Assembly (NCBI RefSeq): GCF_900113055.1
Contig: NZ_FONZ01000006.1
Span: 1,402 to 65,401 of the forward strand
DNA: 64,000 bases
Direction of reading: 5' to 3'
DNA from: Flavimobilis marinus
Lineage (GTDB): Bacteria; Actinomycetota; Actinomycetes; Actinomycetales; Cellulomonadaceae
The position numbers and the translations under genes were made by a program. A model generated the notes under the pieces. It was not told where the DNA came from. It worked only from the letters and a program-made list of their open reading frames with translations, and ran no database searches. Each line of letters starts with the position of its first letter. The first letter of the stretch is position 1. Below, piece by piece: positions 25,436 to 33,666 of the stretch.

Positions 25436-26335
25436 TCATGCCACCGGGAAGGCGACCGCCAGTGCCCTGTGCACGGCCGCCACGCGTTCTGGCGGGATAT
25501 CGCCGTCCGCGGTCACGTAGTCGGCAACCTTCTTGGGCCACGCGACCAAGACCTTGTCTATCCAGAAGGCCCCACCGATCAACGGCCAGTCCGCGGCCAC
25601 GAAACACAGAGCTCCGACCACGGGGATGTCGTCGAAGCCGGCCGACGCGAGCGCGGTCCGGACCAGAGCCGTCTGCTTGTGCACGCCGATGAGCAGCTTC
25701 GTCTGGTCGCGCCCCGCCACCACAAGAGACTCCTTCCGTGGACGCAGGATCCCGCCCTCGACGCGAAGCTCTGGCCGCCCTTTGTACTTCTTGGCGTCGA
25801 TCACGTGCACCCCGGCGGCACTCACGACGATGTGGTCGATGTTCGCCTTCGTGCGTGGGATTCGTCGGTCATGAAGCGCCCGGACACCGTCGAGCTCGTT
25901 CAGTCGGCGCCCGAGCGCCTCCTCCCCCGCGGCACCGACCGCCCACGCACGGGTGCTCTGGGGCTCTTCGCTCACGGCCAGCATCAGGCCGCCCAGACGA
26001 GGATGCATCGTGCGGATCCGCTCCTCGCGCGCAGTGCGGCGGCGCTCATACTCGCGCTTCGCCGAAGCCCCAGCTGCACCGGTCTCGACGTGGTCCGTGT
26101 CCGCTGCCGCCGTGGGGATCTCCGGGTCTGAGAGCGATACGCCGTCGGCGAGCGGGAGCTCGCCTGCGGCTCGTGCTGGGGCTGCTGGGCAATCGAGGCA
26201 GCTGACGACCCTCGCCGCGCGGTCGTACACCGCCCGCACGCCTTGACGGATCGCGGTGCCGCAGCGCACGCAGGTGCCCTCGTACCGCAGTCTCATCGTC
26301 TTCGTGGACGTGCTTGCTGCGTCGCTGGCATCCAT
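25436..26335 (-). CDS. NERD domain protein with N-terminal zinc ribbon
   Basis: A 299-residue protein. Residues ~15-45 hold a small zinc-ribbon-like CxxC...CxxC (GTCVRCGTAI and VSCLDCP). After a charged linker, the C-terminal ~190 residues are a NERD (nuclease-related) domain: GAAGEEALGRRLNEL, IPRTKANIDHIVVSAAGVHVIDAKKYKG, where Asp of IDH and DxK of IDAKKY form the PD-(D/E)xK-like core. NERD proteins are thought to process or bind nucleic acid; the role here is unknown. The adjacent tag gene converges with it. ATG 26335 is a reasonable start, though no clear ribosome binding site is seen. Confidence 0.75.
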   Translation of the reverse strand: MDASDAASTSTKTMRLRYEGTCVRCGTAIRQGVRAVYDRAARVVSCLDCPAAPARAAGELPLADGVSLSDPEIPTAAADTDHVETGAAGASAKREYERRRTAREERIRTMHPRLGGLMLAVSEEPQSTRAWAVGAAGEEALGRRLNELDGVRALHDRRIPRTKANIDHIVVSAAGVHVIDAKKYKGRPELRVEGGILRPRKESLVVAGRDQTKLLIGVHKQTALVRTALASAGFDDIPVVGALCFVAADWPLIGGAFWIDKVLVAWPKKVADYVTADGDIPPERVAAVHRALAVAFPVA

Positions 26336-26446
26336 GGTGTGCCATCGGCACACGCACCCCGGGCCTCAAGCTGTCTGGCGTCGAGGAATGTGCGCTTTCT
26401 GTCGTGCGGAGCAACGAATAGTGCACATTCCTGGGCCCGGCCGGTG

Positions 26447-27259
26447 TCAGCCGAGCGCCGGGACCACCCCGCGCGTCGCCGTGAACCACTCGGCCGCGAA
26501 GTCGACCAGGGACCGGACGTCCACGAGCACCGCATCGGCGGACCCGACCGGGCCATGCTTCGCGGTAGGGTGCTGCGCCAGGAACGCCGCGCCGACCTCG
26601 CGGAAGTCGGCATCCTCCAGCCACAGCTCCTCCCAGGTCTCCCACACGCGGACGCCGTCACGCTGGATCGGGCCGCCGTTGGGCACGTACCGCTTGGGGT
26701 AGCTGGCCCGGACCTCCGCGAGATGCAGGGCGGTGCACTTGTCGAAGCCGACGCCGAGCAGCAGCGCCTGGCCGCGCGCGTCGTACAGCGCGCGCATGGG
26801 CGAGCGCTCGCCGGACGCGTCGTCAAGGTCGTGGACGGCCGTGAGCGACTCGGCCAAGGGGCCCAGGGCGGCGACCGACCGCTGCGGATGCGCTGACCGG
26901 TGCACGCCCGGCCACGTCCGGAACAGCTCCGCGACCGCACCCATCGTTCGCGTCGGCGTGCGCTGCGGGTCGTAGGCCGGCAACCCTTCGCGGATCGCCC
27001 CATGCCACTCCGCCGGCACGTCGGGCAGGTCGAGGTACGCGGGATCGCACAGCTGCCACGACTGCGCCGGCATCATGAGCGTCCCCTCGGGCCCGACCGC
27101 GCGCAGCAGCGCCTCGACAACAGCCGCCTCGCCGCCGATCACGTACCCCAGTTGGGACAGCGCAGTGTGCGCCATCACGGTCCCGCCGGGCTGAAGCCCG
27201 AGGTCACGAAGCTGGGCGGCCAGGTCGGCCTGGCTGAACGGTGGCTGCAGCGTGGTCAC
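26447..27259 (-). CDS. AAC(3) family N-acetyltransferase
   Basis: A 270-residue acetyl-CoA-dependent enzyme of the aminoglycoside N3-acetyltransferase/YokD superfamily. Conserved blocks: GTVMAHTALSQLGYVIGGEAAVVEALL, GTLMMPAQSW, TPTRTMGAVAELFRTWPGV, then RSAHPQRSVAALGP (with the catalytic histidine) and LLLGVGFDKCTALHLAE. This is the usual housekeeping-type chromosomal form; whether it acetylates aminoglycosides, other drugs or a natural substrate is not predictable. The GTG start at 27259 lies six bases after a TAGATT box. Confidence 0.85.
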   Translation of the reverse strand: MTTLQPPFSQADLAAQLRDLGLQPGGTVMAHTALSQLGYVIGGEAAVVEALLRAVGPEGTLMMPAQSWQLCDPAYLDLPDVPAEWHGAIREGLPAYDPQRTPTRTMGAVAELFRTWPGVHRSAHPQRSVAALGPLAESLTAVHDLDDASGERSPMRALYDARGQALLLGVGFDKCTALHLAEVRASYPKRYVPNGGPIQRDGVRVWETWEELWLEDADFREVGAAFLAQHPTAKHGPVGSADAVLVDVRSLVDFAAEWFTATRGVVPALG

Positions 27260-27265
27260 AGCAGC

Positions 27266-27271
27266 AATCTA
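27266..27271 (-). promoter_or_regulatory. -10 box, leaderless promoter
   Basis: TAGATT on the minus strand ends six bases before the GTG at 27259, which has no Shine-Dalgarno. Confidence 0.5.
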
Positions 27272-27384
27272 GCGCTCGGGCTCACTTGGGACACGTCTGC
27301 AGGTGGCGGATGCCCTGACGCCACGGACTTCGTCCTAAAGCGCTCCCGCCCTGACCGGCCGCACCGCCACCGGCCCGCGTCGCG

Positions 27385-27444
27385 TTGAGAACGGACTTCC
27401 GGCTAGTCAGATCAACATTTCGGTAGCCACAAGTCCGTTGTCAA
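27385..27444 (-). terminator. long hairpin ending the amino-sugar operon
   Basis: Arms TTGAGAACGGACTT (27385-27398) and AAGTCCGTTGTCAA (27431-27444) pair with one mismatch; an inner GGCTA/TAGCC pair (27401-27405, 27424-27428) extends it. The right arm contains the stop codon of the ROK kinase gene, so the hairpin forms right at the operon end. Confidence 0.6.
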
Positions 27445-28376
27445 CGTGCGGTGGGGCGGAGGGCCGTGCGGAGCGCATCCCGCGTGGCCAGGGCAGCGCC
27501 GACGACGCCCGCGCGCTGGCCGAGGCCCGCCGGGACGATCTCCGGCACCACCGCCACGCGGGCCGTCGCCTCCAGGCGCTGGCGCAGGGGCACCAGCAGC
27601 GCGTCACCGGCCGCGGCGAGACCACCGCCGACGACGACGCGCGTCGGCGCGAGCAGCGTGATCACCCCGAGCAAAACGTGGGCGAGCGCATCGAGGGCGT
27701 CGGACCACACCTGGTCCGCGACGGGGTCGGTGCCGAGCCATGCGGCGACGTCCCGCGAGGTCGCCCCCACCCGGCCGGTTGCCTGTGCGTACGCGTCCCC
27801 GATCGCCCGCGCCGACGCGTACATCTCAAGGCACCCGCGCTGCCCGCAGCCGCACAGGAGGCCGTCCATGTGGATGGGCACGTGCCCCAGCTCGCCCGCG
27901 TGCCCACGACGTTGCCCGACGACGTGCCCGCCGACCGTGAGCGTCGCGGCGACACCGGTCCCCAGGAACACGCACAGCAGGTCCTCGACCCCGACGCCGG
28001 CGCCGAGCCGCTGCTCGGCCAGCCCCGCGACGGTCACGTCGTGGTGCAGCAGCACCGGCACGCCGAGCCGCGCACCGAGCAGCTCCGCCACCGGCGTGTC
28101 CCGCCAGCCCAGGTTCGCCGCCAGCCGCACCCGTCCGCGCGCGGTGTCCACGACGCCCGGCACGGCCACCCCGACCGCCTCGACCGGCCCGGCACCAGCC
28201 GCAGCGACGTCGCCGAGCAGTCCCTCACACAGACCCGCGATCGCGTCGAGCACAGCATCGCCGTCACCCAGCGGCGTCGCGGTCCGCCGCGCGGCCACGG
28301 CGACCAGGTCCGCCGTCAGCGCCTCACCCCGGATGTTGGTGCCGCCCACGTCGAGCGCGAGCACGACGCCGGTCAC
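27441..28376 (-). CDS. ROK family sugar kinase, probable N-acetylglucosamine kinase
   Basis: A 311-residue ROK kinase without the HTH of ROK regulators. The phosphate loop is [12 protein letters not shown] at the N terminus, the catalytic and zinc segment is GELGHVPI...[15 protein letters not shown], and RVVVGGGLA is the adenosine loop. It would phosphorylate an imported amino sugar; with NagB directly upstream in the operon, GlcNAc is the likely substrate (inference), though ROK kinases also use glucose or ManNAc. Its GTG overlaps the nagB stop (GTGA), implying coupled translation. Last gene of the minus-strand amino-sugar operon. Confidence 0.82.
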   Translation of the reverse strand: MTGVVLALDVGGTNIRGEALTADLVAVAARRTATPLGDGDAVLDAIAGLCEGLLGDVAAAGAGPVEAVGVAVPGVVDTARGRVRLAANLGWRDTPVAELLGARLGVPVLLHHDVTVAGLAEQRLGAGVGVEDLLCVFLGTGVAATLTVGGHVVGQRRGHAGELGHVPIHMDGLLCGCGQRGCLEMYASARAIGDAYAQATGRVGATSRDVAAWLGTDPVADQVWSDALDALAHVLLGVITLLAPTRVVVGGGLAAAGDALLVPLRQRLEATARVAVVPEIVPAGLGQRAGVVGAALATRDALRTALRPTAR

Positions 28377-29155
28377 AGCGACTGCCAGGTGGGTTTGTGA
28401 GCGAACGCGTGGCGGTAGTAGTCCGCGAGGCGCAGGCGGGAGGCGGCTGCGTCGTCGAGCAGCACGGTGACGTGCGGGTGCAGCTGGAGCACCGACGCCG
28501 GGCAGAACGCGCTCACTGGCCCCTCGACCATGCCGGCGACGGCGTCGGCCTTGCCCTCGCCGGTCGCGACGAGCAGCAGGTGCCGGGCCTCGCGGATCGT
28601 CCCGAGGCCCTGGGTCAGCACGTGCCACGGGACGTCGTCGAGGGAGTCGAAGAACCGCGCGTTGTCGCGCCGGGTCTGCTCGGTCAGCGTCTTGACGCGC
28701 GTGCGCGACGCCAACGACGACCCGGGCTCGTTGAACGCCACGTGCCCGTCCGTCCCGATGCCGAGCAGCTGGACGTCCACCCCACCGGCCGCGGCGATCG
28801 CGTCGTCGTACTCGCGGGCGGCCCGCGCGACGTCGGCGGCGGACCCGTCGGGGCCGTGCACGTGCGCGTCCTCGAGGTCGACATGGCTGGTGAGCTCGCG
28901 CCGGATCACCTCGCGGTAGGACTCGGGGTGCCCCGCCGGCAGCCCGACGTACTCGTCGAGCAGGAACGCCTCGGCGTGCGCGAAGGACATCCCCTCCTCG
29001 CGGTGCCGGCGGATCAGCTCGCCGTACACCGGCAGCGGCGACGACCCCGTCGCCAGCCCCAGCACAGGCCGGTCGCGGCCCGCCAGGACGCGTGCGACGA
29101 CGTCGGCTCCGTGCCGGGCGATCTCAGCCTCGGACGGCAGGATCACGATCTCCAT
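28373..29155 (-). CDS. nagB: glucosamine-6-phosphate deaminase
   Basis: A 260-residue NagB, converting glucosamine 6-phosphate to fructose 6-phosphate and ammonia. Family blocks: [30 protein letters not shown] (catalytic Asp), [25 protein letters not shown] and a C-terminal [22 protein letters not shown]. Length is as usual for the bacterial enzyme. It follows the second permease gene by 13 bases and is coupled to the kinase gene. It completes the pathway of imported amino sugar into glycolysis; NagA, needed for GlcNAc-6-P, is not in the window. Confidence 0.95.
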   Translation of the reverse strand: MEIVILPSEAEIARHGADVVARVLAGRDRPVLGLATGSSPLPVYGELIRRHREEGMSFAHAEAFLLDEYVGLPAGHPESYREVIRRELTSHVDLEDAHVHGPDGSAADVARAAREYDDAIAAAGGVDVQLLGIGTDGHVAFNEPGSSLASRTRVKTLTEQTRRDNARFFDSLDDVPWHVLTQGLGTIREARHLLLVATGEGKADAVAGMVEGPVSAFCPASVLQLHPHVTVLLDDAAASRLRLADYYRHAFAHKPTWQSL

Positions 29156-29168
29156 GTGCGCTTCCCGT

Positions 29169-29999
29169 TCAACCCTTGACCGCGCCGGCCACGAGGCCGG
29201 AGGTCATCTTGTTCTGGACGATGATGAAGAAGACGATGACGGGCAGCGCGACCAGCAGCGCCCCAGCCATCACGCCGGGCCAGTCGATCGCCGCGTTGGA
29301 CTGCGTCGTCAGGCCGCGCAGCCACAGCGGCACGGTGCGGTTGCCGGGCGCCATGACGACGGTCGCGAGCGTGAACTCGTTCCAGGCCTGCAGGAACGCG
29401 TACACCCCGGAGGCGACCAGGCCGGGCGCGAGCAGCGGGAACGTGACGACGAAGAACGCCTTGGTCCGCCCACAGCCGTCGATCATCGCCGCGTGCTCGA
29501 GGTCCACGGGGATGCCGTCGACGAACCCGCGCAGCATCCACACGGTGAACGGCAGCACCATGGCGACGTAGAGCAGGCTCAGGCCCGCGATCGAGTTGAG
29601 CAGCGACCAGCCCTCGAGCATCCGGTACTGGGAGATGAACAGGCCCTCGGCGGGGATCATCTGCACGATCAGCACGGTCAGCACCATGGCCTTGCGCCCA
29701 CGGAACCGGAACCGGCTGACTGCGAGCGCCGCCAGGAACGCGAACACCAGCGCGACCAGCACGGTGAGGCCGGTGACGATCAGGCTCAGGCGCATGGAGG
29801 CGACGAACGACTCGTCGAACACCCGGCCGAACGCGGACAGGTCACCGCCGAAAGGCACGAAGGTCGGGGTCGCGGAGCGGACCTGGTCCGCGGACAGGAA
29901 GGCCGTGTTGACCATCCAGTAGACGGGGAACACCCAGGTCAGACAGACGAGGACGCCGACGACGTTGAGCACGGTGCGGCGCAGCGGACGCTCACGCAT
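29169..29999 (-). CDS. carbohydrate ABC transporter permease (MalG type)
   Basis: A 276-residue inner-membrane permease with six hydrophobic segments and the EAA loop [29 protein letters not shown], which contacts the ATPase. N-terminal [12 protein letters not shown] is typical of the MalG/UgpE/NgcG branch. The ATG overlaps the stop of the MalF-type gene by one base. The island has no ATPase gene, so a shared MsiK-like ATPase elsewhere is expected, as is known for actinobacterial sugar importers (inference). Likely cargo: N-acetylglucosamine or chitooligosaccharides, from the neighbouring genes. Confidence 0.9.
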   Translation of the reverse strand: MRERPLRRTVLNVVGVLVCLTWVFPVYWMVNTAFLSADQVRSATPTFVPFGGDLSAFGRVFDESFVASMRLSLIVTGLTVLVALVFAFLAALAVSRFRFRGRKAMVLTVLIVQMIPAEGLFISQYRMLEGWSLLNSIAGLSLLYVAMVLPFTVWMLRGFVDGIPVDLEHAAMIDGCGRTKAFFVVTFPLLAPGLVASGVYAFLQAWNEFTLATVVMAPGNRTVPLWLRGLTTQSNAAIDWPGVMAGALLVALPVIVFFIIVQNKMTSGLVAGAVKG

Positions 30000-30973
30000 C
30001 AGTCGACCTCCTTGGCGAGCTTGCGGACGTACCCGACAGTCAGGGCGAGGGTGAGCAGGAGCATGAAGATCGCGACGGCCGAGGCCATGCCGTAGTCGGA
30101 GTTGCCGATGCCGAGCCGGTAGATGAACGTGCCGAGCAGGTCGGTCTCGCTGCGCAGCCCGCCCGCACCCTGCAGGTAGTAGATCTGGGCGAACACGCGC
30201 AGGTCCCACACGACCTGCAGGAGCCCGACGACGTAGACCACCGGCATGATCGTCGGCAGCGTGATGAAGCGGAACCGCTGCCACCCGCCGGCGCCGTCGA
30301 GCTGCGCGGCCTCGAGCACCTCCTCCGAGACCTGCGTGAGGGCGGCGAACACGGAGAACGCGACGAACGGGACGCTCATCCAGGTGACGATCACGGTCGC
30401 GACGCCGTAGAAGGACAGCGGCTCGAGCAGCCACGAGTGCCCCGCGAACTGGTCGAACCCGAGCTGGACGAACAGCCAGTTCACCACGCCGTACTGGGTG
30501 TCGAACAGCCACTGCCACACGGTCATCGCTGCGATCACGGGCATGGCCCACGCGAGCAGGAGGATGGACTGGAGCGCGATGCGCAGCCAGCCGGCGACCT
30601 TGGTCATGAGGACAGCGACGCTCATGCCGACGACCATCGTCAGGCCGGCGTTGACGAGGCAGAACGCGATCGAGCGGAGCACCACGCCCCACACGCCCTC
30701 GTCGCCGAGGAGCTCGCGGTAGTTGTCGAGGCCGACCCACTCGGGCGGCTTGGTGCCGATCTGCTGCGCGAGCCCGAACTCCTGGAAGCTCATCACGAGC
30801 TGGCGCACCAGCGGGTACCCGAGGGCGAGCACGAACACGACGACGACGGGGGTGAGCAGCACGTAGGGGGCGAGGGCCTTGCCGCGGCGTGCGCCGCGCG
30901 ACGTCGCCGTCGGCCGAGGGGGTGGGGTCAGGCGCCAGCCCCGCACGGGGGGCTTGGTCAGCAGGTCGCTCAT
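29999..30973 (-). CDS. carbohydrate ABC transporter permease (MalF type)
   Basis: A 324-residue permease with six transmembrane segments; the first follows a basic N-terminal tail (ALAPYVLLTPVVVVFVLALGYP). The EAA loop is VSEEVLEAAQLDGAGGWQRFRFITLPTIMP. ATG 30973 has the strong GAGGAGA site. It partners with the MalG-type permease immediately downstream and the lipoprotein encoded upstream. A large hairpin lies in the 58 bases between it and the binding-protein gene. Confidence 0.9.
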   Translation of the reverse strand: MSDLLTKPPVRGWRLTPPPRPTATSRGARRGKALAPYVLLTPVVVVFVLALGYPLVRQLVMSFQEFGLAQQIGTKPPEWVGLDNYRELLGDEGVWGVVLRSIAFCLVNAGLTMVVGMSVAVLMTKVAGWLRIALQSILLLAWAMPVIAAMTVWQWLFDTQYGVVNWLFVQLGFDQFAGHSWLLEPLSFYGVATVIVTWMSVPFVAFSVFAALTQVSEEVLEAAQLDGAGGWQRFRFITLPTIMPVVYVVGLLQVVWDLRVFAQIYYLQGAGGLRSETDLLGTFIYRLGIGNSDYGMASAVAIFMLLLTLALTVGYVRKLAKEVD

Positions 30974-30984
30974 GGTTCTCCTCA

Positions 30985-31023
30985 CGGTGGTGGGGCCGGC
31001 CGGGGGGACCGGCCCCACCACCG
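30985..31023 (-). terminator. intercistronic hairpin between binding protein and permeases
   Basis: A perfect 15-bp GC-rich stem (arms 30985-30999 and 31009-31023, loop nine bases) starts eight bases after the binding-protein stop and ends just before the permease ribosome binding site. As in other sugar ABC operons it probably protects the upstream mRNA or partly terminates, giving more binding protein than permease. Confidence 0.7.
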
Positions 31024-31031
31024 AGGTCGCG

Positions 31032-32297
31032 TCAGTTGAGGGCGTCGTTCAGGGCTGCGTCGACGGCAGCAGCCTCGGTGGCGACGTCCCCGCCCTGGGC
31101 GATCTTGGCGAAGAACTCCTCCATGATCCTGTCGGTCTCGACGCCCGCCCAGCCGGCCGACGCCGGGGTGAGCTTGGCGTTGGACGCGGCGGCCCGGCCG
31201 GCCTCGGCGAACTCGTCGTCACCGATGAGGTCGTTGTAGTCGGAGTTCGACGGGCCGAGGCCGTTCTTCGCGAGCATCGTCTGGTAGTCCTCGGAGGCGA
31301 TGAGCTTGAGGGCCTCGAGGGCGAGGTCTTGGTCCGGCGAGGCAGCGGAGATCGCGATGTTGGAGCCGCCGGCGAACACGGGGGCCGCGCCGCCGTCGGT
31401 GCCGGGCAGGGCCATGGCGCCGACGTTCTCAGTGAGGTCCTCGGAGATGGACCAGCGGGCCCATCCCGGCGCCATGAACATCGCGGCGTCACCGTTGTTG
31501 AAGGCCGTCCAGGGCTCGGCGTCCTCGCCGTCCTTGGGCGCCTTGGAGGCGTTGGTGTAGAGGTCCTGCAGCTCGGTCAGCGCCTCGATCGACTCGGGGC
31601 TGGAGAGCTGGCCGACCCACTGGTCACCCTCCTGCACGGCGATGTCACCGCCGTGGGCGAACACCCAGGAGATGCCGTTGCGCCAGTCCTGGCCGGGCAG
31701 CCAGAAGCCGGACTGCTCGTCCGTGGTGAGCTCCTTCGCGGCGGCGTTGAACTCGTCGAGCGTCGTCGGCACCTCGATGCCGGCGTCCTCGAAGACGTCC
31801 GTGCGGTAGAACACGTAACGCGAGCCCCAGTAATACGGGACGGCGTAGACGGAGCCGTCGACGCTGCCGGCCTCGACGAAGCCTTCGGGGCCGAGCTTGT
31901 CGCCGCCGAGGTCTGCGAGGTGCGGGGTGAGGTCCGTGAACGCGCCGATCGTGGTGAACGTGGGCGACTGCGTGTTGCCGATCTCCACGACGTCGGGCGT
32001 CTGGTCGGGGTTGCCGATCGAGGTCTGCAGGCGCGGGAGGAGCTCGCCCCACTCGACGGTCTCGATGTTCAGGGTGGCGCCCGTCGTGGTGGCGAACTCG
32101 TCGGTGAGCCACGTGCGCAGCTCCTCGGGGGTGTCCTCGCCCGCGAGCCACATGGTGATCTCGCGTGCGTCGCCCGTGGCGGTGCCGGTGCCGGAGGTGG
32201 CGGACGGGTCGGGCGTCGTGGTGGAGCCTTCGCTCGAGCATGCGGTCAGGGCGAGCGCTGCGACCGCTCCGAGAACCGCTACCTGTCTGATCTTCAT
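31032..32297 (-). CDS. sugar ABC transporter substrate-binding lipoprotein
   Basis: A 421-residue extracellular solute-binding protein of family 1. The signal peptide ends in the lipobox LTAC (cysteine near residue 20), followed by a Ser/Thr/Gly-rich linker, so the mature protein is lipid-anchored outside the membrane. EITMWLAGEDTPEELRTWL and PDVVEIGNTQSPTF are typical of the binding-protein N-lobe; the aromatic-rich YYWGSRYVFYRTDVF and MFMAPGWARWSI line the sugar cleft. AGGAAG precedes ATG 32297. Context (nagB, ROK kinase, GH20) suggests GlcNAc or chitooligosaccharide binding, like NgcE or DasA; this is inference. Confidence 0.88.
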   Translation of the reverse strand: MKIRQVAVLGAVAALALTACSSEGSTTTPDPSATSGTGTATGDAREITMWLAGEDTPEELRTWLTDEFATTTGATLNIETVEWGELLPRLQTSIGNPDQTPDVVEIGNTQSPTFTTIGAFTDLTPHLADLGGDKLGPEGFVEAGSVDGSVYAVPYYWGSRYVFYRTDVFEDAGIEVPTTLDEFNAAAKELTTDEQSGFWLPGQDWRNGISWVFAHGGDIAVQEGDQWVGQLSSPESIEALTELQDLYTNASKAPKDGEDAEPWTAFNNGDAAMFMAPGWARWSISEDLTENVGAMALPGTDGGAAPVFAGGSNIAISAASPDQDLALEALKLIASEDYQTMLAKNGLGPSNSDYNDLIGDDEFAEAGRAAASNAKLTPASAGWAGVETDRIMEEFFAKIAQGGDVATEAAAVDAALNDALN

Positions 32298-32341
32298 CGA
32301 TCTTCCTTTCGCGTGGCCGTGGCCGGCCGGGGTGGGAACGA

Positions 32342-33502
32342 CTAGGAGAGCCCTAGCTCGCTGTCGAGGACGAGGGCCGCGGCGCCGGCGAGGACGCCGT
32401 CGTGCCCGAGGGCGGACATCCGGACGCGGATCGGCTCGTCGCCGAAGGGCCGGGTCAGGGACAGGACGGTCTGCTCGACCGCGGCGCGGAAGGCGCCGTC
32501 GAGCAGCTCGTCGGGGCCGGAGAGCACGATGTCCTGCAGGCCGAGGGCCTGGGCGACGGGCGCGACGGTCTGGCCGAGCTGGCGGCCGGCGGCGGCGAGC
32601 TCAGCGTCGGCGTCGTCTGGTGCGAGGCCGTCGATACGCGCGCGGAGGCGGGGGGCCGAGGTGTAGGACTCGAGGCAGCCGTGGCGCCCGCACGAGCACT
32701 CGGGGCCGTCGGGCACGATGGTGACGTGCCCGATCTCGCCCGCGGTGCCGAAGGGGCCGCGCAGCAGGTGACCGTCGAGCAAGATCCCGGCGCCGACGCC
32801 GCGGCCGATCTCGACGAGCAGCAGCCCTGCGCCCGAGCCGTCCCCGAAGGTGTCCTCGGCGAGGGCGGCGGTGTCGGCGTCGTTCGCGACGTGCACCGGC
32901 AGGTCGAGCGCGTCGGCGAGGCGGGCGCGCAGGTCGAGCCGCGTCCAGCCGAGGTTCGGGGCGTGGCGGACGACGCCGTCGACGCTCACGACGCCCGGGG
33001 AGCCGACGCCGATGCCGAGGACCCGGCCGGGTGCGGCCTCGAGGAGCGTGCGTGCCAGCTCGACGGTGAGCCGCACGGCCTCCTCCCCCTGGGCGGCGTC
33101 GATCGCGATCTCGCGGGACACGACGGTCGTCCCGGCGAGGTCGACGACGGAACCGCGCTCTACGTGGTCGCCAGAGAGGTCGAGGCAGACGACGTACGCA
33201 CCCTCGGCGTGGATGCCGACGAGCGTCGCGGGCTTGCCCATCCGCGTTCCGGGGCGGACGCCGAGGTCCGCGACCAGGCCGTCGGCGAGCAGGTCGGCGA
33301 CGACGTCGGCGACGGTCGGGCGGGTGAGGCCGGATAGCGAGGCGAGCTCGGAGCGGGTGTGGGGACCGGAGTCGAACAGGTGCTGCAGCACGAGCGAGCG
33401 GTGGTGCACCCGGGCGTGCGCGGGCAGGATCTTCCCGGCCGACGGGCTGCCAGCGCGGCGTGCGGCCAGGCGCCCTGCTGGCGACTGTGTGGTCCGTGTC
33501 AT
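32342..33502 (-). CDS. ROK family transcriptional regulator
   Basis: A 386-residue NagC/XylR-type repressor. An N-terminal winged helix (residues ~30-85: LVLQHLFDSGPHTRSELASLSGLTRPTVADVV in two helices) is joined to a ROK sugar-binding domain with GIGVGSPGVV, ANDADTAALAED and the zinc motif GEIGHV...CSCGRHGCLES. The phosphate-loop glycines of ROK kinases are replaced (LDLSGDHVE), as in regulators. It is the first gene of the amino-sugar operon, 44 bases before the binding protein, and divergent from the GH20 gene. A perfect dyad abuts its start codon, so autoregulation relieved by an amino sugar is likely. Confidence 0.9.
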   Translation of the reverse strand: MTRTTQSPAGRLAARRAGSPSAGKILPAHARVHHRSLVLQHLFDSGPHTRSELASLSGLTRPTVADVVADLLADGLVADLGVRPGTRMGKPATLVGIHAEGAYVVCLDLSGDHVERGSVVDLAGTTVVSREIAIDAAQGEEAVRLTVELARTLLEAAPGRVLGIGVGSPGVVSVDGVVRHAPNLGWTRLDLRARLADALDLPVHVANDADTAALAEDTFGDGSGAGLLLVEIGRGVGAGILLDGHLLRGPFGTAGEIGHVTIVPDGPECSCGRHGCLESYTSAPRLRARIDGLAPDDADAELAAAGRQLGQTVAPVAQALGLQDIVLSGPDELLDGAFRAAVEQTVLSLTRPFGDEPIRVRMSALGHDGVLAGAAALVLDSELGLS

Positions 33503-33504
33503 AT

Positions 33505-33521
33505 AGTAAGGAAACCTTACT
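33505..33521. promoter_or_regulatory. ROK regulator operator
   Basis: AGTAAGG-AAA-CCTTACT is a perfect 7+3+7 palindrome two bases from the regulator ATG, in the region shared with the divergent GH20 gene. It is markedly AT-rich against the surroundings and fits the operator form of NagC-type ROK proteins, so it may control both transcripts. Confidence 0.6.
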
Positions 33522-33557
33522 TACTAACTCCACGTCAACCCCTGTCCCGACTCCCGT

Positions 33558-33627
33558 CGAGTCCGATAGTCCGGTCCCAATTCCGACAGGAGGCACTATC
33601 GAAGTAGAGACCCGGCTATCGGACTCG
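33558..33627 (+). promoter_or_regulatory. leader with competing inverted repeats before GH20 gene
   Basis: CGAGTCCGATAG (33558-33569) pairs perfectly with CTATCGGACTCG (33616-33627). Within it CGATAGT (33564-33570) can instead pair with ACTATCG (33595-33601). The two pairings exclude each other. The region ends 40 bases before the GTG at 33667. It may be an RNA switch or two related protein-binding sites. Confidence 0.45.
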
Positions 33628-33666
33628 GCAGATCCGCACCGCCCCACCGCTCGAAGGAGAGCCACC

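Noticed and set aside
26447-27259. Acquired aminoglycoside resistance gene
   Set aside because: The AAC(3)-like gene has the same composition as its neighbours and no mobile element nearby, so it looks like a native chromosomal family member; resistance is not claimed.
33460-33666. N-terminal extension of the GH20 protein upstream of 33667
   Set aside because: The frame stays open, but it crosses the operator and leader hairpins, and the strong AAGGAGA site precedes the GTG at 33667.
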